Shown one piece after another: positions 8,438 to 16,618 of a DNA stretch of 64,000 bases (position 1 is its first letter; the number at the start of each line of letters is the position of its first letter). Source of the stretch: Bacillus sp. DNRA2 (GTDB lineage: Bacteria > Bacillota > Bacilli > Bacillales > Cytobacillaceae); the NCBI RefSeq assembly GCF_012843265.1, contig NZ_JABAIT010000015.1, positions 1-64,000 on the forward strand. Direction: 5' to 3'. The notes under the pieces were generated by a model. The model was given only the letters and a program-made list of their open reading frames with translations. It ran no database searches and was not told the DNA's origin. A program made the position numbers and the translations under genes.

Positions 8438-9037
8438 ATGAAAATGAAACAGGTAATAATAGCAGGTGCATTTGTCGGAGCGTTTGGATTAGGAGCGCTG
8501 TTTGCGCCAATTGGAGAGCCAACTGCAACAACAGGAAACAGTAATGGGATTATCAAAGCTGTGAATACAACAACTGAACAAACACCGAATGAAGATGCAA
8601 CTGGTTATACTTGCCCAATGACCGGTGAACAGATGGGTCGTGGCGGTGCTGGAATGGGAATGCAATTTAGTGGTACTATGCATGAAGCAGTCGCCGAAGC
8701 ACTGGGGATGACTGCAGACGAACTACAATCTGCGCGAAGTGAAGGTAAAACGATTGCGGAGCTTGCAAAAGAAAAAGGGATTAGTGTTGACGAGGTAGTG
8801 GCTAAGCTAGTTGAGACTCGTAAAGCTAATTTAGAGCAGCTGAAAAAGGACGGTAAAATCACCCAAGAACAGCTGGATCAAATGCTTTCTAATATGGAAA
8901 CAAGAATGAAGGCGATGGTCGAAAATGGTGGTGGCGTTGGTCCAATGAATGGCAATTGTGGTGAAAGAATGGGGCAGAAGGGACAAGCCGGTTGGTTTAA
9001 CAAAAATGTAACCAATAATAGTTCAACTAATTTATAA
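8438..9037 (+). CDS. Secreted DUF2680-like, Met-rich protein
   Basis: 199 residues with an N-terminal signal-like helix (about 5-24). Then come a low-complexity segment, a short Cys/Met-rich stretch (CPMTGEQMGRGGAGMGMQF, about 55-73), and a helical domain (ALGMTADELQSARSEGKTIA, then KEKGISVDEVVAKLV, then DGKITQEQLDQML) that resembles the DUF2680 family. The C-terminus has a further Met/Cys cluster (GPMNGNCGERMG). Methionines of this kind can bind Cu(I) or Ag(I), but nothing here proves it. AGAGGAG precedes ATG 8438. It lies upstream of a two-component system whose sensor also has a Met-rich run. Confidence 0.7.
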   Translation: MKMKQVIIAGAFVGAFGLGALFAPIGEPTATTGNSNGIIKAVNTTTEQTPNEDATGYTCPMTGEQMGRGGAGMGMQFSGTMHEAVAEALGMTADELQSARSEGKTIAELAKEKGISVDEVVAKLVETRKANLEQLKKDGKITQEQLDQMLSNMETRMKAMVENGGGVGPMNGNCGERMGQKGQAGWFNKNVTNNSSTNL

Positions 9038-9059
9038 AACAAATGCCTATATCTTAACG

Positions 9060-9092
9060 AAAAACTCTGGAGGTTCTCCGGAGTTTTCTTTG
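9060..9092 (+). terminator. Terminator after the DUF2680 gene
   Basis: AAAACTC-GGAG pairs with CTCC-GAGTTTT (9061-9086) with a one-base bulge on each side, followed by CTTTG. It separates the secreted protein from the downstream TCS operon. Confidence 0.8.
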
Positions 9093-9137
9093 TTTAATGT
9101 GTTAACGAAACTGACATTTATAGATTAGGCAATCGGT

Positions 9138-9146
9138 TGGTATAAT
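9138..9146 (+). promoter_or_regulatory. Extended -10 promoter of the first TCS operon
   Basis: TGGTATAAT is a perfect extended -10 (TGn plus TATAAT), 24 bases before the regulator's GTG start. The -35 (TTATAG-like) is weak, as is common with extended -10 promoters. Confidence 0.6.
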
Positions 9147-9170
9147 GAGAGGGAATGAGGAGGGGTGTTT

Positions 9171-9869
9171 GTGGCGAAGGTGATTGCTGTTGTTGACGAT
9201 GAAGAAAAAATTCGCGATACGATTAAAGCGTTTTTAATAAATGAAGGCTTTACTGTAGTAGAAGCCGAAAATGGTGAAGCAGCTATTCAACTTGTTAAAA
9301 ATCAATCTGTCGATCTCGTGATATTAGATGTGATGATGCCAATCATGGATGGCTTTCAGGCTTTACGAGAAATTCGCATGATTAGTAAAAAAATGCCGGT
9401 TATCATGCTGACGGCTAAAACAGAGGAAATCGACAAGCTATTGGGGCTTGAAATGGGTGCCGATGATTATATAACTAAACCCTTCAGTATGCGGGAATTG
9501 GCGGCCAGAATTCGCACTGTTTTGCGTCGAAGTACCCCTGAAGAAGAAAGAGAAGGATTGGATGAGTTGTTAACAAGAGGAGATATTGAAATAAATTTAA
9601 GCACTTATGAGGTTAAGGTGGGAGAAGAATTATTAAATTTAACACCTACAGAATATAAAATACTAGTGACGCTTGCACAGAAGCCAGGTCGTGTCTACAG
9701 CCGCCTGCAATTAATGAACAGCGTGATGGGTGAAGCGTATCTTAATTATGAGCGGTCGATTGATACCCATGTTAGCAATTTACGGAAAAAGGTTGAAAGT
9801 GATCCAGCCCATCCGGAGTACATTCACACTGTATATGGAATTGGCTATCGCTTTGGTAAAAAACAATGA
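9171..9869 (+). CDS. OmpR/PhoB-family response regulator
   Basis: About 232 residues: receiver domain (1-120, acidic pocket DDEE near 9-12, phospho-acceptor Asp in LVILDVMMPIMDG, switch Thr in MLTAKT, Lys in ITKPFS) and a C-terminal winged helix (about 135-232, ending HTVYGIGYRF). GTG at 9171 is preferred over GTG at 9165 because GAGGAGGGG ends at 9164, directly against the earlier codon. The stop overlaps the kinase ATG (ATGA), so both are cotranslated. Likely targets are its own operon and the DUF2680 gene with 11-bp repeats upstream. Confidence 0.9.
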   Translation: MAKVIAVVDDEEKIRDTIKAFLINEGFTVVEAENGEAAIQLVKNQSVDLVILDVMMPIMDGFQALREIRMISKKMPVIMLTAKTEEIDKLLGLEMGADDYITKPFSMRELAARIRTVLRRSTPEEEREGLDELLTRGDIEINLSTYEVKVGEELLNLTPTEYKILVTLAQKPGRVYSRLQLMNSVMGEAYLNYERSIDTHVSNLRKKVESDPAHPEYIHTVYGIGYRFGKKQ

Positions 9870-11236
9870 AGCTCCAGTCGAAATTAATCATAGCTTTTAT
9901 TGCAATTGTAATGTTAATGGGTATCAGTCAATCGTTATTTTTAAAATCAAGAATTCAGTCAACCTTCAATAGTTATCTCGAACAATATAATTTCGGATTT
10001 ATGGAACGGATGAAGCAAAATCTTGAGCTTTATTATGAAGAAGCAGGTTCATGGGATGAAGTTCAGGAGGTATATTTCGAAGGAAACTCTAGTATGGGAC
10101 AAGGTCACGGTATGATGATGCAAGGGATGCTCATGAATATGGCGATGGCCAATGCCGATTTATTGTTGCTAGATATTGATGGTACGGTAATCGCAGATAC
10201 TTCAGGTGACAGGCTTAACACAAGCGGTTTGGATGTCCATGGCAAATCTACGGATATTATGATTGATGGAAAGAGAAAAGGGACGTTGGTTCTTTATCAG
10301 CATAAACTGCAAAATCTTGAGGAGGATTTTATCAGATCTGCAAATTTGGCAATCGTAATGAGTGGCCTTATTGCAGCTTTACTTGCTGTGTTATTCAGCA
10401 TTTGGATTGCTAAAAAAATAACAAAACCGCTACAAACACTAATATTGGGGATTAGAAAGCTAGGGAGTGGTGAAAAGGTACCTGAAGTTAAAATTGAGAC
10501 AGAGGATGAATTCCATGAATTAGGTGATGCATTTAACCAGATGTCGCAAAGGCTTTCTCGTAATGAGGAAATTAGACGAGCGCTTGTCGCAGATGTTGCT
10601 CACGAATTACGAACACCTTTGGCAATTTTACAAGGAAAATTGGAATCGATTCAAGAGGGCGCAATTCAAGCATCAGAAGAGGTTGTCCTGGAATTGACGG
10701 ATGAAGTATACAGGTTAAATCGATTGGTGAGTGACCTACAACAATTAAGCCTTGCCGAAGCGGGAAAGCTCCCTCTAAATAAACAAGCTGTCAATTTGAA
10801 ATATTTGATTCATAAGGTATGCACTCATTTACAGTGGCTTGCCGATGAAAAAGGAATTAACTTCCATTATGAAAATATTAAAGATGATTGTTGGGCTGAA
10901 ATTGATAGTGACCGATTCACTCAGGTCATCGTAAATTTGATTGGAAACGCATTAAGACATACTGAGCCCCAAGGGACGGTTGAAATAACAGTTGAAACCA
11001 GTAGTGCAGCATTTTTTATTCATGTGAAAGATACTGGACCTGGTATACCAGCTGATGCTTTGCCATTCGTTTTCGATCGCTTCTACAAGCGCGACACTTC
11101 AAGAAATCGAAATGAAGGTGGAACTGGTCTGGGCCTTTCAATTGCTAAAGGCTATGTCGAGGCACATGGTGGCACGATTACTGTAGAAAGCGAAGAGGGA
11201 AAAGGTACTGTTTTTACAATCTTATTAACAAAATGA
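9866..11236 (+). CDS. Membrane sensor histidine kinase with Met-rich sensor domain
   Basis: 456 residues: TM1 (about 7-26), extracytoplasmic sensor (27-155), TM2 (about 158-182), HAMP (183-235), dimerisation domain with the phospho-accepting His in VADVAHELRTPLAILQG (about residue 246), and ATPase domain with N-box (VNLIGNALRHT), G1 (VKDTGPGI), F-box (FDRFYKRD) and G2 (GGTGLGLSIAKG). The sensor domain holds a Met/His-rich stretch at about 77-95 (MGQGHGMMMQGMLMNMAM). It partners with the regulator that overlaps it by four bases. The Met-rich sensor hints at metal, perhaps copper or silver; this is inference. Confidence 0.9.
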   Translation: MKLQSKLIIAFIAIVMLMGISQSLFLKSRIQSTFNSYLEQYNFGFMERMKQNLELYYEEAGSWDEVQEVYFEGNSSMGQGHGMMMQGMLMNMAMANADLLLLDIDGTVIADTSGDRLNTSGLDVHGKSTDIMIDGKRKGTLVLYQHKLQNLEEDFIRSANLAIVMSGLIAALLAVLFSIWIAKKITKPLQTLILGIRKLGSGEKVPEVKIETEDEFHELGDAFNQMSQRLSRNEEIRRALVADVAHELRTPLAILQGKLESIQEGAIQASEEVVLELTDEVYRLNRLVSDLQQLSLAEAGKLPLNKQAVNLKYLIHKVCTHLQWLADEKGINFHYENIKDDCWAEIDSDRFTQVIVNLIGNALRHTEPQGTVEITVETSSAAFFIHVKDTGPGIPADALPFVFDRFYKRDTSRNRNEGGTGLGLSIAKGYVEAHGGTITVESEEGKGTVFTILLTK

Positions 11237-11242
11237 TCAAAT

Positions 11243-11322
11243 ATAAACACTCGGTAGTCTTTTACCGAGTGTTTTTAGTAATGAAAATAAAAAAACACTC
11301 GGTGCAATGAATACCGAGCGTA
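11243..11322 (+). terminator. Two tandem terminator hairpins sharing one stem sequence
   Basis: The first hairpin pairs AACACTCGGTA with TACCGAGTGTT (11246-11273) and runs into TTT. The second (11294-11321) repeats the stem AACACTCGGT with ACCGAGCGT across a different loop and lacks a good T-tract. The duplication of a stem in tandem looks like a copied terminator. Confidence 0.75.
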
Positions 11323-11331
11323 ATATTAAAT

Positions 11332-11449
11332 CCTCTTTGACTAGGGGAATAACAGTTAACTGTTATAAATTAGCGTCAAAAGAGGGGTTTGGAAATTAGA
11401 ATGTTAGTTTTTTTATTATGAATGTTATCTGATTACGGATAACGTAATC
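11332..11449. repeat. Nested inverted repeats between the two TCS operons
   Basis: The gap 11237-11677 has no credible gene. CCTCTTTGAC (11332-11341) pairs with GTCAAAAGAGG (11375-11385) with one bulge, and encloses a perfect 16-base palindrome TAACAGTTAACTGTTA (11350-11365). A second inverted repeat follows: GATTACG-GATAA-CGTAATC (11431-11449). They lie 230-350 bases upstream of the next regulator gene. A -10-like TACAAT occurs at 11607-11612. Regulatory binding or RNA structure are both possible. Confidence 0.5.
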
Positions 11450-11677
11450 TAAATTTAACGCTGATAGGTGACGATTTCAACTAGATTTGTCGAATATGAG
11501 GTTTATCCCCTAGGTGTTTTTCAGGTTATTTGTTTAATATTATCGAAAAATCATAGTGAATCCTTGGTAAAACGCTAAATTTCAAACTTTTTTAACAATT
11601 TAGGTTTACAATATGAATAGGAGCTATTTGTAAATAACATTAGAGTAGATGAACGTTTATGAAAGCGGGTGAATGAG

Positions 11678-12370
11678 ATGGCTAAGGAAAAAATCCTCAT
11701 TGTTGATGATGAGGAAAGAATCCGCGAGATGATTAGGGAGTATATTAGCCTTGAAGATTACGAGGTTGAAGAAGCCGCAAACGGAGCAGAAGCATTAAAT
11801 ATGTTTTTAAAAAATGATTATTCCTTAATTATTCTAGATGTTATGATGCCAAAAATTGATGGGTGGGGTGTCTGTAAAGAAATTCGGAAAACCTCACAAG
11901 TTCCAATTATTATGTTAACAGCACGTGGCGAAGAGTATGATAAGCTATTTGGATTTGAGTTAGGAGTAGATGACTATCTCGTTAAGCCGTTTAGCCCACG
12001 CGAATTATTAGCAAGAATGAAAGCGATCATCCGGAGAAGTTCAACTACTGATGAAGGTCCGGCTAAGTTAGATACGATTACGATTGAAGGCTTAGTCATT
12101 GAAAGTGCATCACGAAATGTTTACGTTGATGGTGAGCTAGTAAATTTAACACCAAAGGAATTCGAATTGCTCTGCTTGTTTGTACAAAATCCGAAACGTG
12201 TATTTACAAGGGAACAATTGTTAAATGCAATTTGGGGTTATGATTATAAGAGTGAAGATAGAACAGTCGATACCCATATTAAAACCTTACGAGAAAGTTT
12301 AAAGGATTATCGGAGATTTATTGTGACAGTTTGGGGAACTGGCTACAAATTTGAAACTACGTCTAAGTAA
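11678..12370 (+). CDS. OmpR/PhoB-family response regulator
   Basis: About 230 residues. Receiver domain with acidic pair in VDDEERIRE, phospho-acceptor Asp in LIILDVMMPKIDG, Thr in IMLTARG and Lys in LVKPFS; C-terminal winged helix from about 130, ending FIVTVWGTGYKF. An in-frame GTG exists at 11669, but ATG 11678 is better spaced from GCGGGTGA and gives the usual MAKEKILIVDDEE opening. A kinase gene follows after 77 bases. This pair resembles Bacillus TCSs of the YclJ/YclK or YkoG/YkoH kind, but I cannot name an orthologue. A separate promoter is expected in the structured 430-base region upstream. Confidence 0.9.
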   Translation: MAKEKILIVDDEERIREMIREYISLEDYEVEEAANGAEALNMFLKNDYSLIILDVMMPKIDGWGVCKEIRKTSQVPIIMLTARGEEYDKLFGFELGVDDYLVKPFSPRELLARMKAIIRRSSTTDEGPAKLDTITIEGLVIESASRNVYVDGELVNLTPKEFELLCLFVQNPKRVFTREQLLNAIWGYDYKSEDRTVDTHIKTLRESLKDYRRFIVTVWGTGYKFETTSK

Positions 12371-12447
12371 ATTCGGATGATGTAAAGCACTTCTTCATAT
12401 TGGACGAATTAGTTGTTGCAAATGTCTTTTGAAGAGAGGAGCAGGAA

Positions 12448-13851
12448 ATGAAGAGTATACGCTTTAAGCTTTGGGCGGGAATGGTCATTTTAGTTTGTTT
12501 TGTATTATTCCTGTTATGGCTCTTTCAAATTGTATTTTTGGAAACCTATTATAATCGGATGTGGATTTCCTATATAAAATCTGAAGTCGTTAAGATAAAT
12601 TATGTATTGGAAAATGGAAATAAAGAGGATTTTGAGAAAAAGTTAGCTGCCTTTGCGTTTAATAATAATATTTATATTGAGGTAATTGATAAGAACGGAG
12701 AAAGTCTCTATGTTACAGGATCTTCAGTGTCAGCTGGGAAAATGCCAATGGTCGATAGTGGGGAGCTTGAGGGGATCGTTGATGAAGTACTAAAAGGGGA
12801 AGAAGTTGAAATACCTGTTACGCACCCTCAGTTTGGTAGCGAATTTTCCTTTATTGGCTTACCAATTGAAATATCTGGTAAGACAACATATGCAATGCTC
12901 ATCATTACCCCGCTAGCACCGATGGAGGACACAGCGTCGATATTGAAAGGGCAGCTGTTATACATTACAGTTATCTTACTGTTCGCAGCATTATTAATTA
13001 CGCTATTTTTATCGCGGAGCTTTAGCAGCCCTATTCTTGAAATGAAGCGAGTTTCCGAGCAAATGGCATCAGGTAATTTCTCAGCCAGGATTAACACGAG
13101 GCGTCGAGATGAAATTGGACAGTTAGCAGAAACGATTAATAATATGGGGGAACAGCTTTCTAAAATTGACCAACTCAGAAAAGATGTAATAGCGAATGTA
13201 TCCCATGATTTGCGAACGCCGCTAAGTTTAATTAGGGGCTATGCTGAAACATTAAGGGATGTGACCGGTAAAGACCCGCAAAAAAGAGAAAAACAACTCG
13301 GAATCATTATTGAAGAAACCGAACGTTTAAGTAAAATTGTCGACGATATCTTAGTCCTATCACAATTGCAATCTGGAAATGTCTTGTTAACTAAAAACGG
13401 CTTTAAAATAAATGAGTTAATCCAAACTACAGTGAAAAGCTATAGCTTGCTGAGTGAAAAAAATGGTGTGAGTATTATCTTGAAAGATTTATTTGATGTC
13501 ATGATTGAAGCAGACGAAGTAAGGGTAAGTCAGGTGCTCCATAATTTAATCAACAATGCTTGTACACATACTCCAAGAGGTGGATTGATTACAGTTAAAA
13601 TGCTTGATAAAGGTGAATCGGTGCGGATAGAAATAGCAGATACGGGAAAAGGAATTTCTACAGATGAGCTACCGCATATATGGGAGCGCTATTATAAAGC
13701 AGACAAGACAAGTGAGAAAAAGACAACTGGGACGGGAATTGGACTAGCGATTGTGAAAGAGATATTGGAGGCTCATAAGGTTTGCTTTGGCGTGGAAAGT
13801 GAAAAATTAATAGGAACGACCTTTTGGTTTGAATTAAATAAGTATAAGTAG
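12448..13851 (+). CDS. Membrane sensor histidine kinase
   Basis: 467 residues: TM1 (about 8-29), extracytoplasmic sensor domain (30-165), TM2 (about 168-190), HAMP (191-243), phospho-accepting His in ANVSHDLRTPLSLIRGYAE (about residue 253), and ATPase boxes N (LHNLINNACTHT), G1 (IADTGKGI) and G2 (TGTGIGLAIVKEI). AGAGAGGAG precedes ATG 12448. It forms a TCS with the regulator ending at 12370. The sensor domain has no motif that reveals the signal. A strong bidirectional terminator closes the operon. Confidence 0.9.
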   Translation: MKSIRFKLWAGMVILVCFVLFLLWLFQIVFLETYYNRMWISYIKSEVVKINYVLENGNKEDFEKKLAAFAFNNNIYIEVIDKNGESLYVTGSSVSAGKMPMVDSGELEGIVDEVLKGEEVEIPVTHPQFGSEFSFIGLPIEISGKTTYAMLIITPLAPMEDTASILKGQLLYITVILLFAALLITLFLSRSFSSPILEMKRVSEQMASGNFSARINTRRRDEIGQLAETINNMGEQLSKIDQLRKDVIANVSHDLRTPLSLIRGYAETLRDVTGKDPQKREKQLGIIIEETERLSKIVDDILVLSQLQSGNVLLTKNGFKINELIQTTVKSYSLLSEKNGVSIILKDLFDVMIEADEVRVSQVLHNLINNACTHTPRGGLITVKMLDKGESVRIEIADTGKGISTDELPHIWERYYKADKTSEKKTTGTGIGLAIVKEILEAHKVCFGVESEKLIGTTFWFELNKYK

Positions 13852-13852
13852 T

Positions 13853-13889
13853 TAAAAAAGGCAAGACCATAAGCGGTCTTGCCTTTTTC
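13853..13889. terminator. Strong bidirectional terminator
   Basis: AAAAAGGCAAGACC pairs perfectly with GGTCTTGCCTTTTT across ATAAGC. It serves the TCS operon on the plus strand and the kinase/STAS gene on the minus strand. Confidence 0.92.
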
Positions 13890-13894
13890 TTAGA

Positions 13895-15772
13895 TTAATC
13901 TTTGCCGATTCTAAATTGTTGAATGTCTTGTAATGCTTGTTGTAGATCAGATCTTGTTTTTAATTCGTTATCAATTTCAATTCCTAGTTCAATCATAGTA
14001 TCAGCAATTTCAGCGCTAATTCCTGTTAAGATAGTAGAGCAGCCTAGTAGTTTAATACCTTTAACGATTTTAAACAAATGGTTAACAACAGCTGTATCAA
14101 CAAATGGAACACCTGAAATGTCGATAATTAATTGATTTGCTTTAAGCTCTTTCACTCGTACAAGCGTTTTTTCACGGATTTTCTTCGCACGATACGTATC
14201 CACATTACCCACTATTGGTAGAATACAAACTCTTTCAGCAATTGGAATGATCGGCACAGATAATTCATCAACGGTTTCACGGTGACTCTTTAATAAATCT
14301 TCTTTATAGTTAACGTAGTAAGCAGTGTATGAATCGATATATAAATCAATGATGTCGTTAACATTTCTTTCTAACGTGAAAAATTCCTCAGTTGAAAGAG
14401 TGTTTTGAGATTCTTGATAGAATGATTTAATCGCATTCCAAATGATTCCACGTGAAGATTGGAATAGCTCCCAAGCCAAGTGCATTGGGAATTCAGTTTT
14501 TGCACTCTTAACTCCACGTTCTTTAGCAACGTCCATGATTAATTCTGTTTTTATCTCAAGGATATTTTGTGCAACGAGTTTCATGATTGGGTTGCCCGCG
14601 CGATCATATTGTTCCATCTCGCCATTTTCTTTTAATAATGATGTGATGTAGCTTTTATTTTTTTCTAAGTATTGAACCCATTCTCTTGTGTAAAAATCTA
14701 AGTTTTTAAATAAGAAATCAGTTAAATCAGTTTTTGAATCAACTACTTGTAACATTGTATTACCCCCTATAAATTGAGTAGAATATTGACTCTTTTTTGG
14801 AAAAGAAAGATAAAATGTTGTTCCGATTCCTTCTTCGCTCGTAACCCGAATTTTCCCGTGATTACTTTGGATGGCATTAAAGACTTGCGCCAGTCCCATC
14901 CCTTTACCATCTTGCTTTAATGTGAAAAATGGTGTCCCTAGTAATCTAAGTTTGTCTTTTGGGATTCCGACCCCAGAATCAGAGATATTGATATGAACAT
15001 CATGACCGTCCTCATACTGCTCAATCATTAATGTTCCACCATCAGACATTGCTTCAATCGCATTTTTAATTAGATTAAATAGCGCTTTTTTAATTTGGTC
15101 GCGTCGACCAACCACCATAGCTGTTTCGTCTTGAAAGCTTTTAATCACGTTAATGTCGTACAGTTGATTTTGAAATAATAACAAAATTGATTCGATTTTA
15201 GAGCAAACATTAAACGCTGCTTTTTCTTCCTGAACGAACTCAGGCTTTGAGACACTCATTAAATCATTTAGGATATGAATCGCTCTGTCTAGTTCGCTTT
15301 GGGCGATATGTGAGTATTCTTCTTTATATGTTTGTTCCATTAATTGAAGAAAACCTTTAACTGCCGTTAATGGATTTCGAACCTCATGAGCGATTCCCGC
15401 AGCCATTTCGCCGATAGAGGACAATAAATGGTTATTCCAATTGTTATGATCGTGAAGAGTAAGTAAATTATAGATGTTAAATAAATAAACGTGGATTCTA
15501 TCTTGTGACTGTTCATTGTTTGATCGATGAAATAAGAAAAAGACTGGTTGATTATCGATCGTTACGATAAACTCATTTGCTCTACCCATAAAGCATTCAT
15601 GGAGCTTTGTTTTGATTTCGTTGTTCGTAATACGATGAAAGAGGTAGTTGGAATCACCATCCTCCGATATTAACACCCGTTTTGCTTCATCGTTAGCTCT
15701 TTGTATTGTTCCATCGGGATTGAGCTCTACTAAACCGTAGGAGATTTCGTGAGCGGTGGGTGATTTAATCAA
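13895..15772 (-). CDS. Soluble histidine kinase fused to RsbR-like (RsbRD_N + STAS) protein
   Basis: About 625 residues from TTG 15772; the frame is open back to ATG 15856. Layout counted from TTG: PAS-like region (about 10-110), kinase core with His in GIAHEVRNPLTAVKGFL (about 130), N-box (LFNLIKNAIEAM), G1 (ISDSGVGIP) and G2 (GKGMGLAQV). A linker leads to an RsbRD_N-like helical domain (about 345-500) and a STAS domain (about 505-610) with the phospho-site region IIDISGVPFVDTAV. TTG 15772 overlaps the RsbT-like stop by eight bases and has GGAAGG upstream. An internal ATG at 14755 with GGGGG seven bases upstream could also yield the STAS protein alone. Confidence 0.8.
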   Translation of the reverse strand: MIKSPTAHEISYGLVELNPDGTIQRANDEAKRVLISEDGDSNYLFHRITNNEIKTKLHECFMGRANEFIVTIDNQPVFFLFHRSNNEQSQDRIHVYLFNIYNLLTLHDHNNWNNHLLSSIGEMAAGIAHEVRNPLTAVKGFLQLMEQTYKEEYSHIAQSELDRAIHILNDLMSVSKPEFVQEEKAAFNVCSKIESILLLFQNQLYDINVIKSFQDETAMVVGRRDQIKKALFNLIKNAIEAMSDGGTLMIEQYEDGHDVHINISDSGVGIPKDKLRLLGTPFFTLKQDGKGMGLAQVFNAIQSNHGKIRVTSEEGIGTTFYLSFPKKSQYSTQFIGGNTMLQVVDSKTDLTDFLFKNLDFYTREWVQYLEKNKSYITSLLKENGEMEQYDRAGNPIMKLVAQNILEIKTELIMDVAKERGVKSAKTEFPMHLAWELFQSSRGIIWNAIKSFYQESQNTLSTEEFFTLERNVNDIIDLYIDSYTAYYVNYKEDLLKSHRETVDELSVPIIPIAERVCILPIVGNVDTYRAKKIREKTLVRVKELKANQLIIDISGVPFVDTAVVNHLFKIVKGIKLLGCSTILTGISAEIADTMIELGIEIDNELKTRSDLQQALQDIQQFRIGKD

Positions 15773-16172
15773 CTTGACTAACCTTCCCTTCCTTAAACCA
15801 TTTAACAGCTCTGACCTTTGTGCCGAGGTTAACGGTGCTTTTGATTTCAAATTCATTCATTAAACGCTTCACTCCTGATAGGCCCAACCCTAAGCCTGTC
15901 TTGGAGCGTACTTTATTATTTAAAATATTCTCAAGGTTCGGAATGCCAGGACCCTGATCTACAGCTACTATTTCAATTCCATAGGATGGAATCGGCTTAA
16001 TAAAAAGTTCACCTTTGCCAGCATAAAAGACAATGTTGCGGGTTAGTTCCATGATGGAAACAACCAATTTAGTTTGTTCACTTTTGTTTAAACCGTAGTC
16101 TTCAGCAACGCGTTTACCAATAGTACTAGCCATGTAAACATCATCTTCTCGTTCAATTACAATCCTGTACAA
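15765..16172 (-). CDS. RsbT-like serine/threonine switch kinase (GHKL ATPase)
   Basis: 135 residues, close to B. subtilis RsbT (133). The GHKL signature is complete: N-box IMELTRNIVFYAGKG (about 41-55), G1 in VDQGPGIP, and G2 as KTGLGLGLSGVKRLMNEFEI, which is also RsbT-like, ending in AVKWFK. RsbT phosphorylates STAS proteins of the stressosome and then activates the phosphatase RsbU. Here the downstream gene supplies an RsbR-like STAS partner, but no RsbU or sigma-B gene is in the window. TTG at 16172 has AGGAG six bases upstream; no ATG start with a comparable site is visible. Confidence 0.85.
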   Translation of the reverse strand: MYRIVIEREDDVYMASTIGKRVAEDYGLNKSEQTKLVVSIMELTRNIVFYAGKGELFIKPIPSYGIEIVAVDQGPGIPNLENILNNKVRSKTGLGLGLSGVKRLMNEFEIKSTVNLGTKVRAVKWFKEGKVSQVD

Positions 16173-16221
16173 ATTCTTCTCCTATCCTTATCTCAAGTTA
16201 ATGTATATATTTCCACAGAGT

Positions 16222-16230
16222 ATTTTAGCA
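16222..16230 (-). promoter_or_regulatory. Possible extended -10 promoter for the RsbT-like gene
   Basis: On the minus strand the sequence reads TGCTAAAAT, an extended -10 about 50 bases before the TTG start. The -35 is poor. Confidence 0.4.
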
Positions 16231-16382
16231 TATATGGGCGGTGTTTTGATAATGTTTTTTAAAAATAAAGAAAATTCGTATTATGTTGACAATCTTCTTC
16301 GTTAGCTAAACTGATATATGTTGGAATTTGTCGATTGTTAGAGGCGTGTTAATTAGAAAGAATATTATTTCTGCAAATAAAA

Positions 16383-16413
16383 AAACAGCCACTTGGTTTA
16401 AGTGACTGTTAAG
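16383..16413. terminator. Hairpin in the 16173-16618 gap
   Basis: AACAG-CACTT pairs with AAGTG-CTGTT around GGTTT, with one mismatch (C/A), next to an A-run on the left. On the minus strand the A-run reads as a T-tract, so it could end the transcript of the orphan F0 cassette. The remainder of this 446-base gap holds one copy of the 133-bp repeat. Confidence 0.55.
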
Positions 16414-16448
16414 ATTATTAATTATTTATTGGCTGTATTAAACGTGTC

Positions 16449-16581
16449 TGTTGATTTCCGTTCCAGGCGCTTCGCTTTCCGCGGGGCGGGCGGTGAGCCT
16501 CCTCGGCGCTTTAGCGCCTGTGGGGTCTCACCTGTCCCGCTGCTCCCGCAGGAGTCTTCGCGCCTTCCACTCCAATCAACA
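16449..16581 (+). repeat. 133-bp GC-rich dispersed repeat, copy 1
   Basis: It starts TGTTGATT and ends AATCAACA, an 8-base terminal inverted repeat. The interior is GC-rich and self-complementary in parts (GGAGTCTTCGCGCC-type end, central GGCGCTTTAGCGCC hairpin). Nearly identical units of exactly the same length lie at 19501 and, inverted, at 58527. No ORF is credible; apparent open frames only reflect the GC-rich sequence. It looks like a non-coding MITE/REP-like element. Confidence 0.85.
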
Positions 16582-16618
16582 TTGCCACAAAACAACAGTC
16601 TGCATAACCCAGCATCAA

